From Bacteroidales bacterium (GTDB taxonomy: Bacteria; Bacteroidota; Bacteroidia; Bacteroidales; UBA4181), in NCBI GenBank assembly GCA_017523725.1, contig JAFWVY010000032.1, positions 1-64,000 of the forward strand: a DNA stretch of 64,000 nt. Direction: 5' to 3'. This document shows positions 46,965 through 55,443 of this stretch, in pieces. The position numbers were made by a program, and so were the translations under genes. The stretch's first letter is position 1; every line of letters starts with the position of its first letter. A model generated the notes under the pieces. It made no database searches, had not been told where the DNA came from, and saw nothing but the letters and a program-made list of their open reading frames with translations.

Positions 46965-48419
46965 ATGAAAAAAATCCGGACCGCATTTCTGGCCATCGTG
47001 CTGCTGGCCGCTGCAGCATGCAATTCCGGGCGGCCGTCGGCCGAAGCCGAGGCTGTCCGCAGTGTCATCTCGGTATCATTCCGGCAAATGGACGACACAA
47101 CGTTTTTTTTCGTCCGCCTTTATATGCGGTCACCTTTCGACGATATGCGGGAAGTGTTTCCGGTGATGTCCGGCCAGTCAGACTTCACGACCTCCTGCAT
47201 GTTGTATTTCGACCAGCAGGTCTTGTTGTCCGTGGATGACGGGCAGACATTTTCCGTCGTGCTGCATCCGGGCGATTCGGTCCGGATGACGCTGGATGCC
47301 GCGGCATTGCGCAGGGGAGAGACCGACAGGGCCGCGACGTTTTCCGGCGACCGGGCGGAAGAAAACGCGCAGATCAATGCCTGGACGAGCTACGTTTATC
47401 CGCAGATCTATCAGACCTGGAACTATAACTTGTCATACAAGGATTTTATGGCGGCATTCGGCCAGAAACTCGATGGGCTGCGTGACGAACTGGACCGCTA
47501 TGCCCGTGAGAACGGCATGTCGCCGCAGGTCAGGGCATGGGCCGCGCGCGACCTGGCGTTCTGCCTGTCCAACACGCTGGCAGGCACACCGCGTGGTTCG
47601 AACGATGTCCTGCAGGCGGACAAACTGTTCCAAATGACGGACGATGCCAATTTCTCTTCCCTGATGTTCACGTCGCATCTGGACAGCTATATTGCGGCCA
47701 CCATGGCCGAGGCCCGGAAGGAACTCGGCATTTCTGCACCACCCGATTTGATAGTGCAGGCCATGGTGAAGAAGTTTGCAGCACTGCCGGCCGGCTGGGT
47801 GCGCGATGCCGTCTTCTATCTGTTCATATCGGGCATCATCGACGGCGGCAACCGCGATGCGCTGTACGAAACCGTGCCGGACATCGAACGGCATATCAGC
47901 CATGCAACGGTCCGGAATCTCCTGCCGGAAGTCTATCGGCGCTTTTTGTACCGGACTTCATCCGATGTGGAGATGGCCAGGGTCGTCCGCCAGACGTCGG
48001 AAGGCCCTGTGGAGATAACTCCTGACACGTTGTTTTTCAGTTACCTGAGCCGTCAGCATCCAGGCCGGGTGATTTATCTGGATGTATGGACGGCCTGGTG
48101 CGAGGCCTGTGGCTTTGAGCGGGAAAGTGCCGGCGTGTTGCGTGAGGCCCTGGGCGCCGATACGGCCCGGGTGGCATTCGTCGATTGCTGCGTTGCTTCG
48201 TCATACGACGAATGGCTGGCGGCACTGGATACCCCGACGGCCGGCCGGACCCAGTATTATCTGGATCAGGAGGCGGCCAATGCATTGCTTGCAAAATACC
48301 CGGTCGAGACGTATCCCGTTTATTTCCTGATAGACGGGCAGGGCTGTCTGGTGTCGGACCAGGCTCCGATACCGTCGCATCTGGACGATGCTCTCGAGGC
48401 CATCCGCGACCTCTTCTGA
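46965..48419 (+). CDS. lipoprotein with C-terminal thioredoxin-like (TlpA-type) domain
   Basis: A 484-residue protein with a lipoprotein signal (AIVLLAAAAC, lipid-site Cys about residue 20). The N-terminal half is a beta-rich domain like those in Bacteroidales TlpA-family proteins, the middle is helical, and the last ~130 residues form a thioredoxin fold with WCEAC as the redox centre in YLDVWTAWCEACGFE. A cis-Pro loop (VETYPVYFLID) is present. It probably acts on disulfides in the periplasm or at the outer membrane. The longer open frame upstream overlaps the promoter. Single gene, convergent with DUF4956. Confidence 0.85.
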   Translation: MKKIRTAFLAIVLLAAAACNSGRPSAEAEAVRSVISVSFRQMDDTTFFFVRLYMRSPFDDMREVFPVMSGQSDFTTSCMLYFDQQVLLSVDDGQTFSVVLHPGDSVRMTLDAAALRRGETDRAATFSGDRAEENAQINAWTSYVYPQIYQTWNYNLSYKDFMAAFGQKLDGLRDELDRYARENGMSPQVRAWAARDLAFCLSNTLAGTPRGSNDVLQADKLFQMTDDANFSSLMFTSHLDSYIAATMAEARKELGISAPPDLIVQAMVKKFAALPAGWVRDAVFYLFISGIIDGGNRDALYETVPDIERHISHATVRNLLPEVYRRFLYRTSSDVEMARVVRQTSEGPVEITPDTLFFSYLSRQHPGRVIYLDVWTAWCEACGFERESAGVLREALGADTARVAFVDCCVASSYDEWLAALDTPTAGRTQYYLDQEAANALLAKYPVETYPVYFLIDGQGCLVSDQAPIPSHLDDALEAIRDLF

Positions 48420-48429
48420 GACGCGTCTG

Positions 48430-49269
48430 TTATTCCCTGAAATCCTTTTCCCGCTGCAAGGAGTCGATGGAATTCAGTTCCTTGTCCTGCAGTTTGTAGG
48501 TAACCTTGATCCAAGCGATGTCCTTGAGGAAGTCGATGCGTCCGATTTCGATGGATACGATGTCCAGACCGGTACGCTTTGCGAGGTCGGCCAGCAATTC
48601 CTCCCGTTTCTCGGGCACAATCAGTTCGATGCGGTCGTAGATGACAAGTTTGGCCGAGGTGCGCGGCAGAACCCGTTCAAACTCGAGGACGGCGATGACG
48701 GCCAGGATGGCCAGGTTGGCGGCTGCAATCTGGACCATCGGCATTTCCGCACCGATGCCGTTGATGATGGACAGTGCGATGATGATGAACAGATAGGTCA
48801 TTTCCCGGATGGGTACAGATTCTGTCCGGTACCGGATCATGCCGAAGATGGCAAACAGGCCGAGCGTGAATCCTATCTGCAGGCTCAGGTTGTTCATGAC
48901 GAACAAGAGCAGGAACATGGCCGAGGAGAAGAGGATGAACGTAAAGTAATAGTCTCTGTGCCGGCTCTTCCGGTAGTAGAAGAAGTGGACGATAATCCAG
49001 CATACCAGAAGGTTGAACAGGAATCTGCGGAGCAGGTCCATGGCTGATGACAGGGCCATGCCCGCGCTGCTGCGGACTTTGTATCCGCCTTCGCCGTCCT
49101 GCTGTACGACGTAGCCGTTGGCGGCTGCAATGTCCGGGTCGAAGGCCGGGAACGCATCGCTTGTCATCTGTTCCTGCGGGTCGGACATGATGACCTGATA
49201 GTCTTGAGCCCGCAGGGCGCTGCAGCTTAACAGCATGAAAAACAAAAGGAATGGCATGATATGTTTCAT
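48430..49269 (-). CDS. DUF4956 family membrane protein
   Basis: A 279-residue protein with an N-terminal signal peptide or helix, about 60 residues of non-membrane sequence, then four predicted membrane helices (residues ~85-185; FFYYRK, LFVMNNLSLQIGFTLGLFAIFGMIRYRT, EMTYLFIIIALSIINGIG) and a cytoplasmic C-terminal ferredoxin-like region. This matches DUF4956, a family without known activity that is often next to VTC-domain polyphosphate polymerase-like proteins. Here the start overlaps the VTC gene stop (ATGA), so the two are almost certainly partners. The N-terminal signal and extra region look unusual for the family. Confidence 0.85.
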   Translation of the reverse strand: MKHIMPFLLFFMLLSCSALRAQDYQVIMSDPQEQMTSDAFPAFDPDIAAANGYVVQQDGEGGYKVRSSAGMALSSAMDLLRRFLFNLLVCWIIVHFFYYRKSRHRDYYFTFILFSSAMFLLLFVMNNLSLQIGFTLGLFAIFGMIRYRTESVPIREMTYLFIIIALSIINGIGAEMPMVQIAAANLAILAVIAVLEFERVLPRTSAKLVIYDRIELIVPEKREELLADLAKRTGLDIVSIEIGRIDFLKDIAWIKVTYKLQDKELNSIDSLQREKDFRE

Positions 49270-50057
49270 GGCTTCACGGGATTTGGAAGTGTAAGTTTAT
49301 CGATGTAACGTATTTTTTCTTTGAACCGGCCCTGTCGGACCTGGGGATCGGTGAGGATGGTTCCAATGCAGTATTTGCTGATTCTGAAGGCTTTGATGCG
49401 GTGATTCAGCAAAATCCCTTTCATTTCCGAAGCGATGCGGCCGTCCTGCTTGAGTTCAATGACGACCAGCCCGGGTTTGGCGGCGGTACGCCCGGTCCTG
49501 CGGTTGGAGAACGCCAGGTCGAAATCAATGGTCAGCCGTTCGGTCTTGGCTGCGTTGACCAGTGTGATGCGCTGGAATTCGGTGGTGCATGCCGGTGTGA
49601 TGTCTTCGATGGCATAGGCGGAGTGCTTTGCGATGTAAGGCCCTGCCTCCGGACACCGGCGGATATCCTCGAAGCAGTCCTGCGGAATTTCCATGCGTTT
49701 CTTGCTGGTGCGTCCCTTGTTGTTCTTCCGCTTGATCTCCAGAAAAGTGAGTCCCGAAACCAGGTAAGTCCGGACTCTGATTTTCTGCCGCACCTTGTGT
49801 CCGTTCCGGTGCAGGGTGTACATTTCGAGCCGTGGCGTGTCGTAGTACAGTGACCGGTAGCCGAGAATCCGCTGCCCGTCGATTTCGCACACGCGATACC
49901 CGCGGCCGGCGGCATCCCGCAGTACGTCCGTCAGCCGTCCGGCCGTGGTGATGAACTTGGTATCGATGCGGTTCATGAGACGGATGGCGTTCATCTCTTC
50001 GAGCTGGATGGACGCCATCGGCCGCAGCGCGTCCAGGATGGCACCGGCGGATCCCAT
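49266..50057 (-). CDS. VTC-domain protein (polyphosphate polymerase-like)
   Basis: A 263-residue protein with the tunnel-fold VTC domain. It shows charged strands facing the tunnel: NRIDTKF near the N-terminus, VRQKIRVRTY, TFLEIKRKNNKGRTSKKRM, RLTIDFD and VVIELKQDG. In yeast Vtc4 this domain makes polyphosphate from ATP; most bacterial relatives are untested. It begins directly after the stop of the secreted-repeat gene (no gap) and overlaps DUF4956 by four bases. A second Met at codon 14 is an alternative start. No signal peptide, so it is probably cytoplasmic and attached to the membrane through DUF4956. Confidence 0.85.
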   Translation of the reverse strand: MGSAGAILDALRPMASIQLEEMNAIRLMNRIDTKFITTAGRLTDVLRDAAGRGYRVCEIDGQRILGYRSLYYDTPRLEMYTLHRNGHKVRQKIRVRTYLVSGLTFLEIKRKNNKGRTSKKRMEIPQDCFEDIRRCPEAGPYIAKHSAYAIEDITPACTTEFQRITLVNAAKTERLTIDFDLAFSNRRTGRTAAKPGLVVIELKQDGRIASEMKGILLNHRIKAFRISKYCIGTILTDPQVRQGRFKEKIRYIDKLTLPNPVKP

Positions 50058-50477
50058 CTAGTCGGAATAACTGTATTCGAAAGTCTTGACTGTCTGCAAT
50101 GTGCCGTTTGGCAGATAGTTGTATTGCCGCTTCTTGGTCAAGTCTTCGTTGTATTCGTACTTGCGGACGAGGCTCACCTTGTTTTTGTCGTCGTACCGGG
50201 TATTGACGGAAATCTTGCCGTTAGCGTCGTATTCGTAGGTTTCGCGCCAGACCTGGCCGTACTGGTTGTACTCGATCTCTTCGATCTTTTCGCCTTTGTC
50301 GTTGTAGGTCGTCACGTGGTCCAGCCACCGGACGTTGCTTTTGGCATCGGTGTTCCACTCTCTGATGACGAGATTCTTCCGGGCCTGCCGTTTGGCCATG
50401 GTGGCGGCGTCGAGCTGGGCTGCGGCAGGAATGCAGCAGAGCATGGCTGCGATGCAGATGGATAGGATTCGCTTCAT
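50058..50477 (-). CDS. small secreted protein with YD-like repeats
   Basis: A 139-residue protein with a signal peptide (cleavage near PAAAQ). The mature part consists of about four short beta-hairpin repeats with the pattern Y-x-D/N-x-x-G-K/Q (TTYNDKGEKIEEIEYNQYG, YEYDANGKISVNTRYDDKNK), similar to antitoxin/YD-type repeats and DUF3836-like proteins. I do not know a function. It is directly followed by the VTC and DUF4956 genes and is probably on the same transcript, which suggests an envelope link for that pair. Confidence 0.75.
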   Translation of the reverse strand: MKRILSICIAAMLCCIPAAAQLDAATMAKRQARKNLVIREWNTDAKSNVRWLDHVTTYNDKGEKIEEIEYNQYGQVWRETYEYDANGKISVNTRYDDKNKVSLVRKYEYNEDLTKKRQYNYLPNGTLQTVKTFEYSYSD

Positions 50478-50606
50478 GGTTATATTAGTGTATGCCGATA
50501 TGACTCAGCCAGCCGGGAAAAGTTTATCCATGCCTGCGGAATCAGACGGCAAAAGTGTACCTTCGCCGGCACCGCATGCCTTGCGGGGGCGCGCTGCCAT
50601 GCATCC

Positions 50607-51584
50607 CTAGATGGAAAGGATGTTCAGCACGTCGATCAGTTCCTTGTCGATGGGCTTGTCAATCTTGATGGCCTTTGAGAAAGGCACATAGACAATCTGG
50701 TCGTTGCGCACGCCGATCATGACGTTCCGCTGTCCCTCCTTGAGCGCCTCGATGGCTGCCACACCCAGCCGGCTGGCAAGGATGCGGTCGAAGGCTGTCG
50801 GCATGCCGCCGCGCTGCAGGTGCCCCAGAATGGTGACACGCACGTCGAATTCCGGATATTCCTTCCGGACGCGTTCGGCGTAGTGCATGGCGCCGCCGTC
50901 CTTTTCGGACACGATGACGATGCTGCTGTTCTTGCTCTTGCGGATGCCGCGGCCGATGAACTGTGCCAGCTGGTCGATGTCGGTCGTGTCTTCCGGGATG
51001 ATGGCGGCTTCGGCTCCGGCGGCGATGGCGCTGTTCTGGGCCAGGAAACCGGCGTCGCGTCCCATGACTTCGATGAAGAAGATGCGGTTGTGGGAAGTGG
51101 CTGTGTCGCGGATTTTATCCACGCAGTCCATGATGGTGTTCAACGCCGTGTCGTAGCCGATGGTGTTGTCGGTTCCGTACAGGTCATTGTCGATGGTGCC
51201 CGGAAGTCCGATGCACGGTACGTCGTATTCGGCGGCGAACTCCTGCGCCCCGGCCAGCGAACCGTTGCCGCCGATGATTACCAGTGCATCGATCTGGTGC
51301 ATCTGCATGGTGTCGTAGGCTTTCCTGCGGCCTTCAGGCGTCATGAATTCTTTGCTGCGCGCGGTCTTGAGAATGGTGCCGCCGCGCTGGATGGTGTTGC
51401 TGACGCTTTCGGTCGTGAAATCCTTGATATCGTTGTTGATCAGACCTTCGTATCCTTTGTAGATGGCCTTGACTTTCCAGTTGTTGAAAATGGCTGCGCG
51501 GGTGACGGCCCGGATGGCGGCATTCATGCCCGGCGCGTCTCCTCCGGAGGTCATTACGCCGATGGTTTGTATTCGTTTCATCAT
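50607..51584 (-). CDS. pfkA: ATP-dependent 6-phosphofructokinase
   Basis: A 325-residue protein with the ATP-site [14 protein letters not shown], the catalytic [12 protein letters not shown] and the conserved [11 protein letters not shown] and GGMPTAFDR segments. It phosphorylates fructose 6-phosphate in glycolysis; Gly in GGNGSLAG supports the ATP-dependent form rather than the PPi-dependent one. It overlaps the ispH stop by four bases and is the last gene of the cmk-ispH-pfkA run. Confidence 0.94.
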   Translation of the reverse strand: MMKRIQTIGVMTSGGDAPGMNAAIRAVTRAAIFNNWKVKAIYKGYEGLINNDIKDFTTESVSNTIQRGGTILKTARSKEFMTPEGRRKAYDTMQMHQIDALVIIGGNGSLAGAQEFAAEYDVPCIGLPGTIDNDLYGTDNTIGYDTALNTIMDCVDKIRDTATSHNRIFFIEVMGRDAGFLAQNSAIAAGAEAAIIPEDTTDIDQLAQFIGRGIRKSKNSSIVIVSEKDGGAMHYAERVRKEYPEFDVRVTILGHLQRGGMPTAFDRILASRLGVAAIEALKEGQRNVMIGVRNDQIVYVPFSKAIKIDKPIDKELIDVLNILSI

Positions 51585-52501
51585 AATATGCTGTCTTTTG
51601 GTTGTTCGGATGACGGACGCTTTTCCGTTGCGAAAGCGCGGATGCGGTCGGCAATGTCGTTCATGAGCCAGTGCGGCGTGGATGTGGCACCGCAGACACC
51701 GACGCGGTCGGCATGCAGGAACCAGTCCGGCTGCAGATCCTCCGTCCGGGATGCAAAATGGGCGGACGGATTGTTCTGCCGGCAGACATCGAACAGGATT
51801 TTGCCGTTGGAACTTTTCTCGCCGCCGACGAACACGACCGTGTCGTGCGATGCAGCAAACGCTGCAATCTGGGTGACCCGGTTGGCTACCTGCCGGCAGG
51901 TGGTGTCGTGCACCAGGAACGGAATATCCGGCGGAACGCCGGCTTTTTCACGGGCCTCCTGGATGGCCTGCCGGATGCGGTGCAGGCCGGCCGTGGACTG
52001 GGTGGTCTGTGCAAAGAGCTGGATGGGACGGCTGACATCAATCTTGCCGATGTCTTCCGGCTTTTCAACGACGACGGCGGTGTCACCGGTCTGTCCGACA
52101 AGCCCGTTCACTTCGGCGTGGCCGGGTTTGCCGTAGATGACAATCTGCCCGTTTATGGGGCAGTAGTCCAGATAGGCCTGGCGCACCTTACGCTGCAGGT
52201 GCAGCACGACCGGGCATGTGGCATCGAGCAGCGTGTTGCGGTTGCGCTCTGCGCATCGGTAGGTTTCAGGAGGTTCTCCATGTGCCCGGATGAGTATGGT
52301 GCTGTCGCACAGCGACTGGAAAGTCTGCCGGTCGATGACACGCAACCCGTTTCGGCTCAGTCGGCTGACCTCCTCTCCATTGTGCACGATGTCACCCAGG
52401 CTGTACAATGTACCATAGCGGCGCAGCGCCTCTTCCGCCATGCCGATGGCGCGGACCACTCCGTAACAGAATCCGGAACCGCTGTCGATATCGACGGTCA
52501 T
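51581..52501 (-). CDS. ispH: 4-hydroxy-3-methylbut-2-enyl diphosphate reductase
   Basis: A 306-residue iron-sulfur enzyme. The three cluster Cys are in [12 protein letters not shown] (Cys12), DATCPVV and [11 protein letters not shown]. Conserved His/Glu residues (NGEEV, HGEPPE) are also present. It makes IPP and DMAPP in the last step of the MEP pathway; the preceding enzyme IspG is at 20.4-21.9 kb. It overlaps both neighbours (cmk and pfkA) by four bases, which implies translational coupling of three unrelated metabolic genes. Confidence 0.93.
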   Translation of the reverse strand: MTVDIDSGSGFCYGVVRAIGMAEEALRRYGTLYSLGDIVHNGEEVSRLSRNGLRVIDRQTFQSLCDSTILIRAHGEPPETYRCAERNRNTLLDATCPVVLHLQRKVRQAYLDYCPINGQIVIYGKPGHAEVNGLVGQTGDTAVVVEKPEDIGKIDVSRPIQLFAQTTQSTAGLHRIRQAIQEAREKAGVPPDIPFLVHDTTCRQVANRVTQIAAFAASHDTVVFVGGEKSSNGKILFDVCRQNNPSAHFASRTEDLQPDWFLHADRVGVCGATSTPHWLMNDIADRIRAFATEKRPSSEQPKDSIL

Positions 52502-53184
52502 GCTTGCAGTTTCTGTAGAATACCCTCGAACCAGACCATTTGGTCTTCGGGTGTCATGTGACTGTTGTCCAGGACGATGGCATCTTCTGCCTGTCTCAGG
52601 GGACTGTTTTTGCGCGTTTTGTCCAGCCGGTCGCGTTTGAGAATATTGGCTTTGACTTCTTCGAAAGTCGTTTCGATGTGCTTCTGCTGCAGCTCTTTCA
52701 GCCTACGCATGGCGCGGACGTCGTTGTCTGCCGTCATGAAGATCTTGATGTCTGCGTCCGGGAAAATAACGGTGCCGATATCGCGCCCGTCCATGACGAC
52801 GCCGCGGTCCGCACCCATCCTGCGTTGCAGGTCGGTCATGCGGGTCCTGACAGGCTTCAGCGCGCTGACCTCGCTGACGAGATCAGCCACCTTGCCGCTG
52901 CGGATGCGGTCTTCCACGGCCTTGCCGTTCAGCCTGATTTCGGGTTGTCCGCCCTCTCCGTCGTGTGCGAAGTCAATCTGCAGGTCCGGCAGCGCGGCGT
53001 AGAGCCGCCGTCTGTTCAGCGTCCCGTTGCCGTACATGCCTTGCTCCAGGGCAAAGAGTGTCACGGCGCGGTACATGGCGCCCGTGTCGATGTAAACATA
53101 GCCCATGCGGCGGGCTATGGCCTTTGCGAATGTGCTTTTTCCGCACGAGGAATAACCGTCGACGGCAATGATGAGCCTGTGCAT
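52498..53184 (-). CDS. cmk: cytidylate kinase
   Basis: A 228-residue nucleoside monophosphate kinase with the P-loop GYSSCGKST at the N-terminus, DTGAMYRAVT and GRDIGTVIFPDA, all typical of CMP kinase. It phosphorylates CMP and dCMP. The open frame continues 22 codons upstream through the -7 box at 53208-53215, so the ATG at 53184 (MHRLIIAVDG) is the true start. Confidence 0.92.
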   Translation of the reverse strand: MHRLIIAVDGYSSCGKSTFAKAIARRMGYVYIDTGAMYRAVTLFALEQGMYGNGTLNRRRLYAALPDLQIDFAHDGEGGQPEIRLNGKAVEDRIRSGKVADLVSEVSALKPVRTRMTDLQRRMGADRGVVMDGRDIGTVIFPDADIKIFMTADNDVRAMRRLKELQQKHIETTFEEVKANILKRDRLDKTRKNSPLRQAEDAIVLDNSHMTPEDQMVWFEGILQKLQA

Positions 53185-53207
53185 GAAAATGCTTTTTAGA
53201 AACCCTG

Positions 53208-53215
53208 CAAATGTA
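53208..53215 (-). promoter_or_regulatory. predicted -7 box for cmk-ispH-pfkA
   Basis: TACATTTG on the minus strand, 23 bases upstream of cmk. Confidence 0.5.
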
Positions 53216-53238
53216 ACCTTTTTTTCTCTGAAAAGCGG

Positions 53239-53246
53239 TAAGTTTG
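53239..53246 (+). promoter_or_regulatory. predicted -7 box for priA
   Basis: TAAGTTTG, 22 bases upstream of priA and divergent from the cmk promoter. Confidence 0.5.
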
Positions 53247-53268
53247 CCATTCAGAAAAGGATTCCCCG

Positions 53269-55302
53269 ATGTTGTTCGCAGACATCATATTACCGGTCTA
53301 TCTCGTGCGCAATCTGACTTACAGCGTGCCGGAGGAGATGGAGGACACCGTGTCCGAGGGCATGCTGGTCTCCGTGCCGCTCGGCCCGCGGAAAGTCTAT
53401 ACGGGTGTCGTAAAATGTCTGCACCATGAGAAGCCGGAGCATTCTCCCAGGGCACTGCTCGGCCCGGCCGACAGTGGCCAGAAGATAGACCGCCGGCAGT
53501 TGGCGTTCTGGGAGTGGATGTCTTCGTATTATCTGTGCACGGAGGGGGAAATCTTCAAGGCGGCCATGCCGGCACTGCTCAAACCGGCCCGGATGGAACC
53601 CGGAGGTGAACCAGCGGAGCCTGTCAAAAAAAAACGTCGGCGTAAAACCATCCCGGAACCGACGGAACTTCTGCCGCTGGACCGGGTGGTGCTGCCGGCG
53701 CTCTCGGCGGCGCAGCAACAGGCCGAATCGGAAATCCGGACCGGCTGGGCTTCGAAACAGGTTGTCCTGCTGCACGGGGTGACATCGTCCGGCAAGACAG
53801 AAATATATTTCCGGTTCATCCGGGAAACACTGGAACAGGGGAGGCAGGTGCTCTATCTGTTGCCGGAAATCGCCCTCACGGCCCAGATGATCGACCGTCT
53901 GAAGAAGGTGTTCGGCAACCGGGTCGCCGTGTATCATTCCCGCCATACCGACCGGCAGCGGGCGGATGTCTGGCGGAGTCTGTCCGATGCGTCGGAGAAC
54001 GGTCCTGACATCATCCTCGGGGTCCGGTCGTCCGTTTTTCTGCCTTTCAAGCGCCTGGGCCTCGTCATCGTGGACGAGGAGCACGAGAATTCTTATAAGC
54101 AGACCGATCCGCCGCCGCGCTATCATGCCCGTGATGCGGCCATCGTGCTGGCGTCGCTGCATGACGCCCGGGTGCTGCTCGGGTCTGCAACCCCTTCTTT
54201 CGAATCGTATTACAACGCCCGGAAGGGCAAATATGCCCTGGTGCGCCTGACCGAGCGTTACGGCGGGGCGCAACTCCCGGTCTGTACGGTGGCCGATATG
54301 CGCGGATGTCGTGGTCTGTTCCATCCGGTGCTTGCCGCAAAGATGCGCGATGCGCTCTCGCGCGGGCGGCAGGTCATGCTTTTCCAGAACCTCCGGGGCT
54401 TTGCGCCGTACATGCAGTGCGACGTGTGCGGCGGCATCGTGCGTTGCGGCAACTGCGATGTCAGCCTCACCTACCATCGGGCTCTGCATGCGCTGGTCTG
54501 TCATTATTGCGGTGCGGTGGTGCCTGAGACGCAGATATGTCCTGCTTGCCGTGCGCCGGCGCTGCGTTCGGTGGGATACGGCACCGAACGCATCGAGGCC
54601 GAGGTGCTTCGTTTGTTTCCTGAGGCGCATACGGCCCGTCTGGATCTGGATGCCACACGCCGCAAAGGTGATTATGAACGGGTCCTTTCGGATTTTTCAT
54701 CCCGGGAGACCGATGTGCTGATAGGTACGCAAATGATAGCTAAAGGATTGGATTCTAGTCATGTACATCTTATTGGCGTATTGCAGGCCGACCGTTTGCT
54801 GAACATCCCGGATTTCAGAGCCTATGAACGTGGATTCCAGCTGATGGAGCAGGTGAGCGGCCGGGCTGGCCGGCGTGACGAGGCAGGGGAAGTCGTCATC
54901 CAGACATCCGACGTGTACCATCCGCTGCTTCAGTTTGTGTCATCCCACGATTACGAAGGGGTGTTCCGGATGCAGATGCAGGAACGTTACCAGTTCGTTT
55001 ATCCGCCGTTCTGCCGGATGATCCGTTTTACGCTGAGACACCGTAACGAGACATTGACGGCGCAGGCCGCTGCGGTTTTCGCGGAGCAGTTGCGCAGTAT
55101 GGCATCATGTCCGGTGCTCGGGCCGCAGGCTGCCGCCGTACCGCGGGTCCGTCAGAACTGTCTGCAGCAACTGGTGCTGAAAATACCCAGAGATATGCCG
55201 TTGCCGGATGTAAAACGCGGCATCGTCGAGCGGATGCGTGCGTTGAACGCGATGCCGGCATACCGTCAGGTCGTGATTCTGGCGGATGTCGATCCGCAGT
55301 AG
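53269..55302 (+). CDS. priA: primosomal protein N' (replication restart helicase PriA), short form
   Basis: A 677-residue PriA. Parts in order: the 3'-DNA-binding domain (residues ~1-105), a short basic linker (KKKRRRK around 120-126), helicase lobe 1 with Walker A GVTSSGKTE near 171 and DEEH, a zinc-binding region with paired Cys (CDVCGG, CGNCD, CHYCG, CPAC), helicase lobe 2 and the C-terminal domain. PriA reloads the replisome at broken forks. Bacteroides relatives, as I recall them, are about 820 residues; the missing ~140 lie between the DNA-binding and helicase parts, where the winged-helix region normally is. The frame is otherwise intact with all helicase motifs. Confidence 0.92.
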   Translation: MLFADIILPVYLVRNLTYSVPEEMEDTVSEGMLVSVPLGPRKVYTGVVKCLHHEKPEHSPRALLGPADSGQKIDRRQLAFWEWMSSYYLCTEGEIFKAAMPALLKPARMEPGGEPAEPVKKKRRRKTIPEPTELLPLDRVVLPALSAAQQQAESEIRTGWASKQVVLLHGVTSSGKTEIYFRFIRETLEQGRQVLYLLPEIALTAQMIDRLKKVFGNRVAVYHSRHTDRQRADVWRSLSDASENGPDIILGVRSSVFLPFKRLGLVIVDEEHENSYKQTDPPPRYHARDAAIVLASLHDARVLLGSATPSFESYYNARKGKYALVRLTERYGGAQLPVCTVADMRGCRGLFHPVLAAKMRDALSRGRQVMLFQNLRGFAPYMQCDVCGGIVRCGNCDVSLTYHRALHALVCHYCGAVVPETQICPACRAPALRSVGYGTERIEAEVLRLFPEAHTARLDLDATRRKGDYERVLSDFSSRETDVLIGTQMIAKGLDSSHVHLIGVLQADRLLNIPDFRAYERGFQLMEQVSGRAGRRDEAGEVVIQTSDVYHPLLQFVSSHDYEGVFRMQMQERYQFVYPPFCRMIRFTLRHRNETLTAQAAAVFAEQLRSMASCPVLGPQAAAVPRVRQNCLQQLVLKIPRDMPLPDVKRGIVERMRALNAMPAYRQVVILADVDPQ

Positions 55303-55392
55303 CCGGACATGTCTTTTTCTTTTTTTCTGAAAAAAAACTGAATGATGTGGGAAAACGTGTCTGCAGGGATTCTGTCGGCCGCAAAAAAAATA

Positions 55393-55400
55393 TAACTTTG
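55393..55400 (+). promoter_or_regulatory. predicted -7 box for the methylmalonyl-CoA mutase genes
   Basis: TAACTTTG, 43 bases upstream of the small-subunit gene. The 141-base gap after priA shows no cobalamin riboswitch. Confidence 0.5.
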
Positions 55401-55443
55401 CTCCCCCAAGAGGAAAGTCTTGAAATAAAAAAATCAACTCATT

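Noticed and set aside
55303-55443. Possible cobalamin riboswitch upstream of the B12-dependent mutase genes
   Set aside because: The gap is only 141 bases and lacks a recognisable B12 box or pseudoknot arms; it contains A/T-rich promoter sequence only. Mutase genes are also not usual riboswitch targets.
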